NCBI GenBank assembly: GCA_035048495.1
Contig: CM068542.1
Coordinates: forward strand, 40,081,109 to 40,145,108
Source of the DNA: Euptelea pleiosperma
Lineage: Eukaryota; Streptophyta; Magnoliopsida; Ranunculales; Eupteleaceae
DNA: 64,000 bases
Direction: 5' to 3'
Shown: piece after piece, positions 55,207 through 64,000 of the stretch
Numbering within the stretch: position 1 is the stretch's first letter
Layout of the letters: each line of letters starts with the position of its first letter
Position numbers and translations under genes: made by a program
Notes under the pieces: generated by a model
Database searches by the model: none
Seen by the model: the letters and a program-made list of their open reading frames with translations, nothing else
What the model was told of the DNA's origin: nothing

Positions 55207-58200
55207 CTTTAGCATATTGGTGACAACCTCAAACAACAACATGGTATCAGAGCATCGTTACTCGAGGGCCTAAATCATTGTTCCCTAGAGTTTCCACGAA
55301 GATCTTATATGTAGGCATCCGAAGTCCGGACAAGTTTTGAGCAAATCGCCGAGGGTCCTCCTGCGAAGTTCTTGGGTCTTTTTTAAAGCAAAGGAACCAG
55401 AGATCTATCATTCCTGGTGTATTGCCCGCTATCAGTCGTCAGAGATCCACTCTATCCCTGTTCTTTAGGATTTTTTATCAGTTTTTTCGGATAACACGTA
55501 TATTGAGGTTTTTGGGTTTTGATTTTCCTCGAGATTCGTGTCATTTTTGGGCTCTCTACCCAAACCGCCCCTCTCATAGGGCCAGTAAGGTTCTACAAAA
55601 ACTCATTTCTGAATTTTTGGATCATCGGATCTCCGGTTCCAAAAATCGAATCCTTAGCTCAAATTTCGGGTTTTTTTATTTTCTTGAGATTCGTGCACTG
55701 CTTGGGCTCTCTACCCTAGCCACACCCCCCTGTGGATTATCTGGGATCTACAGAGCCTCGTTTGAGAATTTTCTGATCGTCGAATCTCCGGTTCGAAAAA
55801 TCAGATCCCTTGCTCAGATTTTGGGTTTTTTTTTCTGGCTTAAGATTCGCGCGTTGTTTGGGATTTCTACCCTAACCGCACCTCCCTGTGGATTATCTGG
55901 GATCTACAGAGCTTGGTTTGGAATTTTCTGACTGTCGGATCTCCAGTTTGAAAAATCGCCCGAATTTTTGCCATGATCCGATTTTTGCCTTTTTTGGGTT
56001 TTCTTCTTTTTTGGAAACCAAGTTTCCCGGGGTACTTCTACCCTAACCGTACCTCCCAAAGTGCTCCTAGGAACCCTCCAAACCTTGTTTTAGGTTCTGC
56101 AGACCTTCTGTTTGTCAGTTGGTTATTTCCAAGCCTTTCGCTGCGATGAGTTCATCAGAGGTTTCATCAGTTGAGGATAGCACTCCGCCTCATGGTTCTC
56201 ATGGAGACCACAACCCCCAATTATGCATCACTACGGTCAAGTTTGATGGGACCAACTATCTTGAGTGGAAGACATCTGCACTCATGTACATCGGGGGACG
56301 TGGCTACAGTAAGTACCTCACGAGAAAGACAGTCCAGCATGCCACCATAGACAAATCCCACTAGAAATGGGTTATGGAGAACCTTACGGTGATGTCTTGG
56401 CTTCTCCATTCAATGCAACCACAGATCAACAGGAGGTTCATGTTCCTTCCTACAGCAAAGGAAATCTGGGATTCTGTTACCGAAACCTATTCACAGGTTG
56501 GCAACTTTGCGAAGCTCTATGAGTTAGAGCAAGAGATTGCTTGTCTCTGACAGGGGGAGCTCAAGCTTGGTACCTATTATGCTTCTCTCCGAAGCAAATG
56601 GGAAGAGATAGATCATTATCAAGACTACACCCCGGTTTGTGCTGCGGATGTGAAGTCTTTCCGTGCTATGGTTGAGCGGTCCCAGATATTCCAGTTCCTT
56701 TCCGGCCTTCATCCTAGCTTTGAGGTTGCCCGTGTTCAGATACTTGGCAGATCTCCTCCCTCTACTTCATTGGCACAGGTCTATGCCTACATTCAGGATG
56801 ACGATAGTCGTCGCATTGCCATGCAGCTACACGGTGGTAGTGACACTCGGGATTGATCTGCCCTTGCCTCTGTGTCTCAGAAGGGCCAGAAATCCTTCCA
56901 GAAGAAGACCGGTGATGACAAGCAACGTCCCAAGTGTGATTACTGTAGCCGTCTAGGCCATGTGAAGGACACTTGTTGAGAGCTACATGGGCGTCCACCA
57001 GGTCTGGGCCCAAATCCACGTCAGCGATCTTCAGCGAGTAAGGGACCTCCTGCAGCACTTTCTGTGGATTTGATGATGTAAGCTTCTTAGAGGGACCTAA
57101 CTCTTATCTAGAGGTTGTTTAGCCTCTATAGACCCAAAAAAGTTGAATCCCCGGTGGGGATTTTATGTTCTTCTACCTTAAAATTGAATTTGTATGCTGT
57201 GTTATGGGTGTTGAACTTGGAATTTAGTTCTTTGGACGTCCAAGATACTAGATAAGTTGAGGCCTTCAAATTATCTTTCTAACAGAGCCAACTTAGGATC
57301 TGCCCATGGTTTGTCCAACGGATTGGGGCCTTTGGGCACTTCTTGATTTGACATTGATGCTTTAGGTTGTACTGAGGGTGTTGAGCTTGGATTTGGCCTT
57401 TTAGGCCTTCAAGGAACTAGATAAGTTCAGGCCAATCAAACACACTGATAAATCGAGAGCTACTCTCAGCTTTGCAAATCCGATAAAACAAATCGTCCTT
57501 TCATTTGGAAATATATTCTATAGATGGTCAACCTTTAACGTTCATGTAAGCACTAAAATGAACGATAAGAAAATGTAATATCTAATCTTTGATGACAAGA
57601 ATTGCAGGACCTCTATTTAGATTAGCAGTTATCTACAATGAGCACATAGGTACATAATGTCTAGTCTAGAACAAGGTTTTAAATTTCTGCCGAAACACCG
57701 AAATATCAGGCCCGAAATATAGCTTTCTATGACGCAATCCACCAAATTTGGAAATATCACCTGAAATTTCGGTTTTTGACCTCACTGAAATTGTTACCGA
57801 AACCAAAATTTAAATCCTTGGTCTAGAAAGCATACTGGGATGGTCATACTTTTTTTTTTTTATGGTCATACATATTTGATTCTTCAGTTGTCATTATTCC
57901 ACTTCTATATTACCGAGCTATAGACAGACCAATCTCAAGGAATGATGGAATGGTTAAAACCTAGTCTTTCCAGATCAAAAGAAATAACTATACACAAACA
58001 AATAGACAACAAGCATGGGTATCCAAAAACAAATTTCCTTTTCTACCAATAACAAAGGATGTAAAGACGTGACAAAAATATTTATACAATGTGCTACATA
58101 CTGCATCACAACATTAAGTACTTTCTTACTGACACAGACACAGCAGATAAGTTGGACACAGATTGACAATATTTTTGCAGAAGCAACCCGCAATTTCAGA

Positions 58201-61200
58201 GTAGTACCTTAACTATAAGCAGAACATTCGATCTAATACACAATCACAAAATGAGGGCTATCATCAGATCAGCAAAGCCCGTAAAAATATACTCCATTTG
58301 GAAAAGAAAAATTATATTCTGGAGATGGTCAACTGTTAACATTCATGTAACTTCTAATATGACAGATAGAAAAAATGTAATGTTTAATATGTGATGATAA
58401 GAATGGCAGGAGCTCCATTTAGATCACCATTGATCAGTTATTTACAAGAAGCATACAGATAAAATAATGTCCAGAAAGAATACTGGGACTAGTCATACTT
58501 ATTTGATTCTTCAGTTGTTGTTACTCCAGTTTTATCTCTACAGTCTCTGAGGCTACTGTTCGAATTTCCAAAATTATGCCTTTGTTCAGCACTCCTAGCC
58601 AAGCGGTACAAACTATCTCTTAGACATAGCTTTGTTCTAATATCCAACTGAAAAAAAGCAAGTTCAGTTCAGTTAGTGGCAAATTAGTTGGGCAAGGTCA
58701 CTGCCAACTTCACATAATGTGTAGTGTTAGTGCATGTACATCGCATATACATATTTAGGGGCCTTCCCCAGTTACTACCTTTAAACTTAGCATCACCTAG
58801 CAATCTTTACTCCAATCAGCATGATTGTTGTGCCCACCCATAAGTGCATGCGCACATGGACAAACATTTGAGGCAAGGCAAATGCAGTGGGGCCCTTGCA
58901 TGCACCTGGTTCATTTTGGAATGTGTGGCTCAATATAAAATAGGCTGCAGTCCTACTGATTGTGTGCCTTAAGGGACCTTCCCCCTCCACAACATACTGT
59001 AAGTATGACTACTGCCAATTCTATGTCGATGAACCACATGTCATTTTCCCTTCCAAGTACACAAACCCCTGTACATTGAAGAACCACATGCTTTTTTTTT
59101 TTGATAAGTTGAAGAACCACATGCTTCACACTTAAGCGTCTATATAAACCCCTGTATGACATTTAAGCAGGGGAAATGTGGGTTTTTTTTAATATAAGAT
59201 TTGTGTTAAGACCCCTAAGGGTTAGAACCAAGTACATTACCATCATCATCATATGCCTTGTACCAACTATATGGGGTAGGCTGCATGAATAATGTCTTTC
59301 CATTCAATTCTATATAAGGCAATGGATCAGGGATTCAGGATTCATATTAAAGTATAATAGTTACAGTTCTATTATACTTCAATATATACACTTCTCAGTT
59401 TGGACTGTCCAATCAGAGGTCCCAATATAGGAGACCTCTTGGAAAATTGGATGAGCTCGATCATCTGAAAATAATTACTTTCCTAGACTACACATGTTGC
59501 TTCTTTGGCCATCCAGAAAAAAAGCTTTTCTTATTGATAAAATGAGCTCTACTTGTATAGCATAGACCCACTATCATCATATAATATTAGTATTCCATGC
59601 ATCATATGCCCACACACACATATAGGGATGTATGTACGTTCTTTCTGGTGGTGAATTAGTTTCAAAAAGAGGTGCTCTAAAGACGAAACTATATATTCAG
59701 ACATGTTTTAGAAAACATTCTACCTGTTTCATGATGTATTGGAGCTGCCGAAAACTAGCTGCTTCTAGTGAGATTTCACCCGACAACACAGAGCTCAAGC
59801 AAGAGCCTTCCTGTACAGTTGAAGAATCTACTTCTACTGCAGGAAGTTCTGTGCCTACTCCATCCAATTCACTGTGACCTCCAACTTCATCTTGAGCTTG
59901 ATGCAGTTTCTTCTGGACTGCAACTTGATCAGTAAATGCAGCAAGGCCCACCAAATCCTCATGTTGAGAATCAACAGTTAATGTGGCTTCCATTTGTTGT
60001 TGCCAGCGAAGCTTTTCTATATTTTCCTCTGGTGTCATAGCTGGAGCTTTCAGTGAGGGATTGGAAGACCTCTCCATAGGCTGCACATAATTTGAAGCAT
60101 AAGAAGAAGCCTTTGAAGAAAGAGAAGGGTGACCATTGTTTCCAGATTTGACACTGGATGTTGTTGGTCTGACCAGAATTTGATGTAAAGCACGATTGTA
60201 CTCCAAGTGTACGTAAGTAATGTATCTGTGCAGGTAGCTCAAGGAATCAGGTTCTAAGTTCTGCTTTTATTGTGGAATGGCTGGAGAAAGAAAAAAAGAT
60301 TTGTGCCTGAGGGCACAGAGGAGGGAAACTTTACGCTTACAGATTGTTGCATTGTACCAGGACCACGATAAGAACCTCCACTTAAATATTCTGAAGATCG
60401 GTCCTTTCTTTTTCCTTCTGACTGGTTGTGGAGCTTTGAATGCTTTCTTTGCAAATTGACCTGTCGCAGGATTATACACTTAAGCATGAAAACTGAAGGA
60501 TCTTAGGAGTAGGGTGCAAAACAGATATACATATACTATAGATGATTTTCCACTGTAGCACATTGATCAATTTGGTTGAACTTAAAATAGATGAAGACCA
60601 GCGATGTCTGAGATACTAAAATAATTGGTGTCAGGTTCTCTCTGATGTAAACCAGGTGAAAGGACTAAATGAAAAATCATAAACTAGACTGATCCAATGG
60701 ACACCCATGTGTATGTCTAGAATCAACTATAAGAAAGACAAGGGCACAGTTCCTTAATGCATGTCGTATTTACTAATGAATCGGAACTTACAAAGATGAA
60801 TCTATAAACTGGAAAGGAAGTAACAATCATGAAAATTACCATATCAGTTTTTGTGACATACCATCACACTACTTTCTTTGCTAGTCTGTGTGCCAGGTGA
60901 TTTTTTGACCTCAACACCTCTATTGATATGTGCCTGCGAAAATTACTTACGAACATAAGCAGCTATAAAACTATAACAAAGAAAGAGCATCACTGAGTGA
61001 TGGATGCCAAATAAATTGTAAAATAAACATGAAAAATGCTGTAAAGGAACATGATGCTTCTTACAAACCTGTTCCTTGGAAACAAATTCCCTCTTATTTT
61101 CAGCATTGATGTCCAACCAATTACCATAAGACATGTGACGCAGAGTGGCAGACTCACCAGCATCCAATTTCCGAGGACTTGTGGTATAAGTATTGTGGAC

Positions 61201-62190
61201 ATTTTTCTTACCAGAATCAGTGATCAATGGAGTGACATTGTCAGGCATAAATTTCATATCAGCTTCATGATGTTTTGATGTAGTTCTTAATGCACTTAAC
61301 TCTGCACATGAAGATTTGAAGCCTGACTTCAGAGCATCTTCAGAGCCATTAATAGCACACGAAGAAGATGAAAACCATGATAGTTCATCGTCATTAGTAG
61401 CATTCCCTTGCCCGAATGTGGAATCACAGCTTCTGCAAGATCAAGACAACAACAGTTTACTTCCAAGAGATAAAAGCACCATGTGTTAGAAGGGGGCATA
61501 TTGTCAACCATATTTGGATAGAAAGCTCATAATATTAAGCATGTCCCTCAGTAGATTAAACGACAACCCTGGAAAGAAAAGAAAAGGATTTGTGGACTAC
61601 CTAAACATTCTGTCAACATCCTCAAAATTACCAATATCGGGCCATCCATAATACAAAAGATCACCGCTCTCCTTGTCCTCGTGTTCATTACCAAAAAATT
61701 CAAGATCACTGTCTGTAGGAGAAATATCGCTTGGAAAGCGGCAGAAGTTGATGTCAATTGCAGCACCCCCATTTCCATAGATAACTGCATCTTCACAAAA
61801 ATCGTTACCAATTGAATCTACATCGCTTCTTTTGAAGCAGTTACTGGATATCTTAGCATCTTCAGAAGCTATACTTGTCACTTCTTTAAGACGACCAATA
61901 TCAGACGAATTGGGAAACACACCATCAGGTGCACAAGACCATGAGCCCTTTTCCAGCATTGGAGACTTTGTGTCTTTTAGAGTTGGAAATCTAGTTCCCT
62001 CCTTTCCCTTAATAACATCTTTAACTACAGACCTGCTAACTGCACTATTTCCAACAGAAGTTAGATCTTCGCGTAGTGGTTTCATGTGGCAAACTCCTTG
62101 AGCTGCACAATCATCCACTTGTTCACTTCCCGGATGAGGCACTATATGATCATCACTCCCACCAAACTCATCCCACAAAATATCTTTGAG
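51187..62190 (-). CDS. LNK2: LNK2-like clock cofactor, 5' end missing, apparent +1 frameshift
   Basis: LNK proteins bind REVEILLE (RVE) MYB factors and activate evening clock genes in the nucleus. Exons: 62190-61601, 61432-61069, 60933-60862, 60460-60341, 60260-59724, 58647-58499, 51530-51394, 51294-51187, all GT-AG. Hallmarks in order: [34 protein letters not shown] (across a junction), [48 protein letters not shown] joined to [20 protein letters not shown], and [18 protein letters not shown]. The starting DWNDEE-type exon is not found up to base 64000. Exon lengths total one base more than a multiple of three. After FHQP (about 51450-51454) the frame meets a stop within 16 codons, while the next frame continues with family-like [18 protein letters not shown] and LVCQEE. 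Either a real frameshift or a one-base sequence error. The seventh exon follows a 7-kb intron full of retrotransposons. Confidence 0.88.
53160..54270 (-). mobile_element. Ty3/gypsy retrotransposon relic (integrase and chromodomain-like end)
   Basis: Minus-strand words [38 protein letters not shown], then [26 protein letters not shown], and [19 protein letters not shown] are the order of a gypsy integrase. A chromodomain-like end ([13 protein letters not shown]) follows near 53320-53370. Frames are broken between blocks. In the 7-kb LNK2 intron, same strand. Confidence 0.8.
54310..54870 (-). mobile_element. Ty1/copia pol fragment
   Basis: Minus-strand words [36 protein letters not shown] and [16 protein letters not shown] match the end of copia integrase before the reverse transcriptase. 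The adjoining Ser/Pro-rich spacer contains an 80-bp tandem duplication (about 54346-54510). It abuts the LTR that starts at 54887, so that element may have landed in this one. Confidence 0.75.
54887..57090 (+). mobile_element. Ty1/copia retrotransposon, 5' half (LTR, leader, gag)
   Basis: The 5' LTR is 54887-55241 (TGTTGGATTC...AACAACA) with a (CT)n tract at 55170-55203. The primer-binding site TGGTATCAGAGC is at 55242-55253. A long leader carries a minisatellite. Gag starts at 56146 ([14 protein letters not shown]) and has [32 protein letters not shown] and a CCHC knuckle [14 protein letters not shown] near 56937-56977. Gag is one unshifted frame broken by four stops. Protease, pol and the 3' LTR are missing. 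Antisense within the LNK2 intron. Confidence 0.85.
55531..56090 (+). repeat. 156-bp tandem repeats in copia leader
   Basis: About 3.5 units. GAGATTCGTG-type starts lie at 55531, 55686 and 55842; a partial fourth unit is recognised by CTACCCTAACCGTACCTCCC at 56038. Each contains TCTACCCTA(A/G)CC, TCGGATCTCCGGTT and TTTTTGGGTTTT. Confidence 0.85.
57672..57820. mobile_element. hAT-type MITE, family C (TTTCGG), copy 2
   Basis: CAAGGTTTTAAATTTCTG at the left and CCAAAATTTAAATCCTTG at the right, flanked by perfect 8-bp duplications GTCTAGAA (57664-57671, 57821-57828). Same family as 43601-43718. Confidence 0.8.
57850..57861 (-). mobile_element. Twelve-base poly(T) insertion with 10-bp target duplication
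   Basis: T12 lies between ATGGTCATAC at 57840-57849 and again at 57862-57871. The duplicated paralogous site near 58483-58506 reads AGTCATACTTATTTGATTC with no insert and a single target copy, so it serves as an empty-site control. Confidence 0.8.
59092..59108 (-). mobile_element. Seventeen-base L1 3'-end scar with 16-bp target duplication
   Basis: T11 then GATAAG lies between perfect copies of TTGAAGAACCACATGC (59076-59091 and 59109-59124). The minus strand reads CTTATC plus A11, identical to the 3' ends of the larger L1 fragments here. In the LNK2 intron between exons 59724-60260 and 58499-58647. Confidence 0.85.
59221..59290 (-). mobile_element. RTE-type LINE 3' end remnant
   Basis: ATCATCATCATATGCCTTG followed by TACCAACTATATGGGG is the reverse complement of the CCCAAATAGTTGGG...(GAT)n tail seen in other RTE fragments of the window. 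Confidence 0.5.
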
Positions 62191-62409
62191 CTGTAAAACG
62201 AATTAAAGCATTTAACTGATAAGTACTGCACAGGTGCCACAAAATGTTCAAAATAATTTATAGAAGAACAATAGAAAGTAGCTAAAAGTTCAAGATTGAA
62301 GATTTTAATATAGTCAAGATGCATTCTACTATATTCTCAGGGAGTAGTAGGTATTTAATGTTTCAAAATTTTTGACTGAAGATATAGCTTTAAACAGTCA
62401 AATGGCGAA

Positions 62410-62480
62410 ACAGGATTCATGTTGCTGATCCCAAATACTTGGGGTAAGGCATAGATGATGATGATGAAAATATTTGACTG
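62410..62480 (+). mobile_element. RTE-type LINE 3' end remnant
   Basis: GCTGATCCCAAATACTTGGG then GGCATAGATGATGATGATG, the RTE tail signature. It lies just upstream of the first LNK2 exon in the window. Confidence 0.5.
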
Positions 62481-63640
62481 AAGTGTGTGAAACCCCTCAG
62501 GAAGAACGTGTGTTTTCCATGATATTACAGTTCGAAAGTTTGAGATGCACAAGATTATGGACCTTCTAGCTAGTGGCATGATAATGTTGCTTGAAATCTT
62601 TTGTCCACCCATGTGGGCAGCTTTTTTGCATTTCCATGCTTCATACAAATTACAATACTGGTGTCTTTACTTTCATGGTCAACAGAGCAATTGTAGGCAG
62701 TTTTTGCTTTTCCATGCCACATACAAAATTACAATATTGAGTGACAAGTAAATGGAACCTGAACCTACAAACTTGATCAATGCTTCACATTCATAAGAAT
62801 ACACCTTAGCTAGGTCTTTATAGCATGAAATTATTACACAGCCTAAAATCTTCAAGGTTTAATCCGATCCTTTTGCAAGATCTTCAACATATATTTGTCT
62901 TGAGTATATCTCAATGCATACAGTTGACAATTCCATTCTACTGTTAAAAAACCATGCATGTCATGAGGTTTTTGACTCCCATCCATCTTAAGAGAAATAT
63001 TGAATTATTAGAACCATATTTGCCACCGCTAACACTTCAGAGATTCATGATCTCTTTTGTGTAGGTGAAATTGAATTGAATCAAATAGTACTTAAAAGAT
63101 TTTATTTATCTAATAGTTTAAATTTACAATGAAGGAGAAGTCCATGTGTTATGTAGATGCATTTATGAAGGATACATTATAACATCACCATTATAAACAA
63201 ATTCAGGTAAGTAGAAAGAAGCCATTTGCAATACAAGAGCAACAAGCAGTGCTTTGTTAAACCCATAAGTTTGCAGCCACAATTTTCATCATGTTAGCAA
63301 GCATTTAATATTCATTTTATACCCCAACATAATAGAAAATAGAAGCTAAATGAACTAACCTAGAGCACTAGACACAATAGACCAACTACGCCAAGGGACA
63401 AGCAACGGTAAAAACATAGAAGATAAATGACCTAACCTAGAGCGCTAGCGCATAACACACTCTCGCCTAGTATCATTGCTAGACTAAAGCACTCTAGCAA
63501 ACCCAATCCCAACATCAAGGAGGTTAAAACCTCCAAACTTTCTCTCCACCTATTGTCTTCCTTGTTACCAAGTCCTGAAAATGTAGTAAAAAGAAAGAAC
63601 TTAACTAACAAATTCAGTTATTTGATTAGACAAATATCTT
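62480..63640. other. LNK2 intron, no further exon seen
   Basis: AT-rich non-coding DNA. A two-copy repeat (CTAACCTAGAGCACTAG and CTAACCTAGAGCGCTAG) lies at about 63350-63450. The missing first LNK2 exon was looked for on the minus strand and not found. Confidence 0.4.
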
Positions 63641-64000
63641 GATCATAAGCATTTTCCCAACAGTTTGGGGTCAGCTGCAAGAGTCCTATTCCTCCATTCA
63701 ATCCTGTCTAAAGCCATCTCCCGTTAAGGCAAGTTTCTTAAAATCTCCTCTCAGAACCTCACTCCATGTTCATTTTGGCCTTTCCCTCGCCCTTTTAGGC
63801 CCTTCGACTCACTCATTCCTCCTCATTGTTGTTGTCATTGGTTTTCTTTGTACATGACCAAACCGTCTCAATCAACTTTCCCTCATTTTGTCACTTATTG
63901 GGGCTACTCCTATATTTTCACGAACATGTTCATTTCTAATTTTGTCTTTCCTTGTCAAACCACATATTCTGCTCTATAAAGCATCATTGGTCTTATTGCC
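63640..64000 (-). mobile_element. RTE-type LINE C-terminal fragment
   Basis: On the minus strand RLRRFGHVQRKP and RERPKRT*SEVLRGD (with a stop) match the RTE reverse-transcriptase C-terminal region. It ends near CCCCAAACTGTTGGG at 63658-63672. It runs off the right edge. Confidence 0.7.

Larger units (their letters stand above)
57455..58565 (-). repeat. Direct duplication covering part of LNK2 exon 58499-58647 and its intron
   Basis: Copy 1 (about 57455-57945) matches copy 2 (about 58250-58565): CATTTGGAAATATATTC against CATTTGGAAAAGAAAAATTATATTC, GATGGTCAAC, TTCATGTAA, AGAAAATGTAAT, ATACTGGGA, then ATTTGATTCTTCAGTTGT, which in copy 2 is the 3' end of the LNK2 exon. Copy 1 has a decayed exon part and two later insertions. 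Confidence 0.75.

Noticed and set aside
55034..55273. Frame with Ser-Leu repeats as a small secreted protein
   Set aside because: It is the translation of a (CT)n tract inside a copia LTR.
60943..61068. Extension of the LNK2 frame beyond SKEQ
   Set aside because: A GT donor follows CAG at 61069/61068 and the next residues are not LNK-like; intron read-through.
1..64000. A CRISPR array, operon or other prokaryotic system
   Set aside because: The repeats are transposon-derived, genes are intron-rich and plant-like, and no regular short repeat-spacer pattern is present.

Overview
This is nuclear DNA of a flowering plant. Every gene recognised is a plant nuclear gene with GT-AG introns: asparagine synthetase, a CD2BP2-type spliceosome protein, eRF1, a CYP96-type P450, a TLDc protein and the clock cofactor LNK2. 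Introns are long and packed with plant transposons (copia, gypsy, L1, RTE, Helitron, Harbinger, hAT and Mutator-like MITEs). The species cannot be fixed from the sequence; a woody, early-diverging angiosperm with a mid-sized genome is only a guess.

Layout. (1) 1-1490, minus: first two exons of an asparagine synthetase gene that runs off the left edge. (2) 1.5-9.6 kb: no gene; nested MITEs, a Harbinger-type element and a complete non-autonomous Helitron. (3) 9676-27435, plus: a ten-exon CD2BP2-like gene, reconstructed here with a continuous 423-codon frame; its introns hold a copia relic, an L1 fragment, a Harbinger MITE and a 2.04-kb solo LTR. (4) 28.0-28.5 kb: a CYP96 pseudogene. (5) 30.1-33.2 kb, plus: an eRF1 gene with an intronless CDS and a 1.56-kb intron in its 5' UTR. 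(6) 36099-37604, plus: an intact, single-exon CYP96-like P450 with palindromes in its promoter. (7) 38256-46919, minus: an eight-exon TLDc gene (369 codons). (8) 46.9-51.2 kb: repeats. (9) 51187-62190, minus: eight exons of an LNK2-like clock gene whose 5' end lies right of the window. Its penultimate exon carries an apparent +1 frameshift, and one 7-kb intron holds gypsy and copia relics.

The genes are unrelated housekeeping and regulatory loci, not a pathway cluster. The only local duplication of a gene is the P450 and its pseudogene, one on each side of eRF1. The most unusual signal is a set of very small retroposition scars: 12 to about 21 bp, made of a poly(A)/poly(T) tract with or without the L1 3'-terminal hexamer, three of them flanked by perfect 10-16 bp target-site duplications. 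One has an unfilled paralogous site elsewhere in the window. I found no tRNA or rRNA genes, no CRISPR array and no prokaryotic operon.
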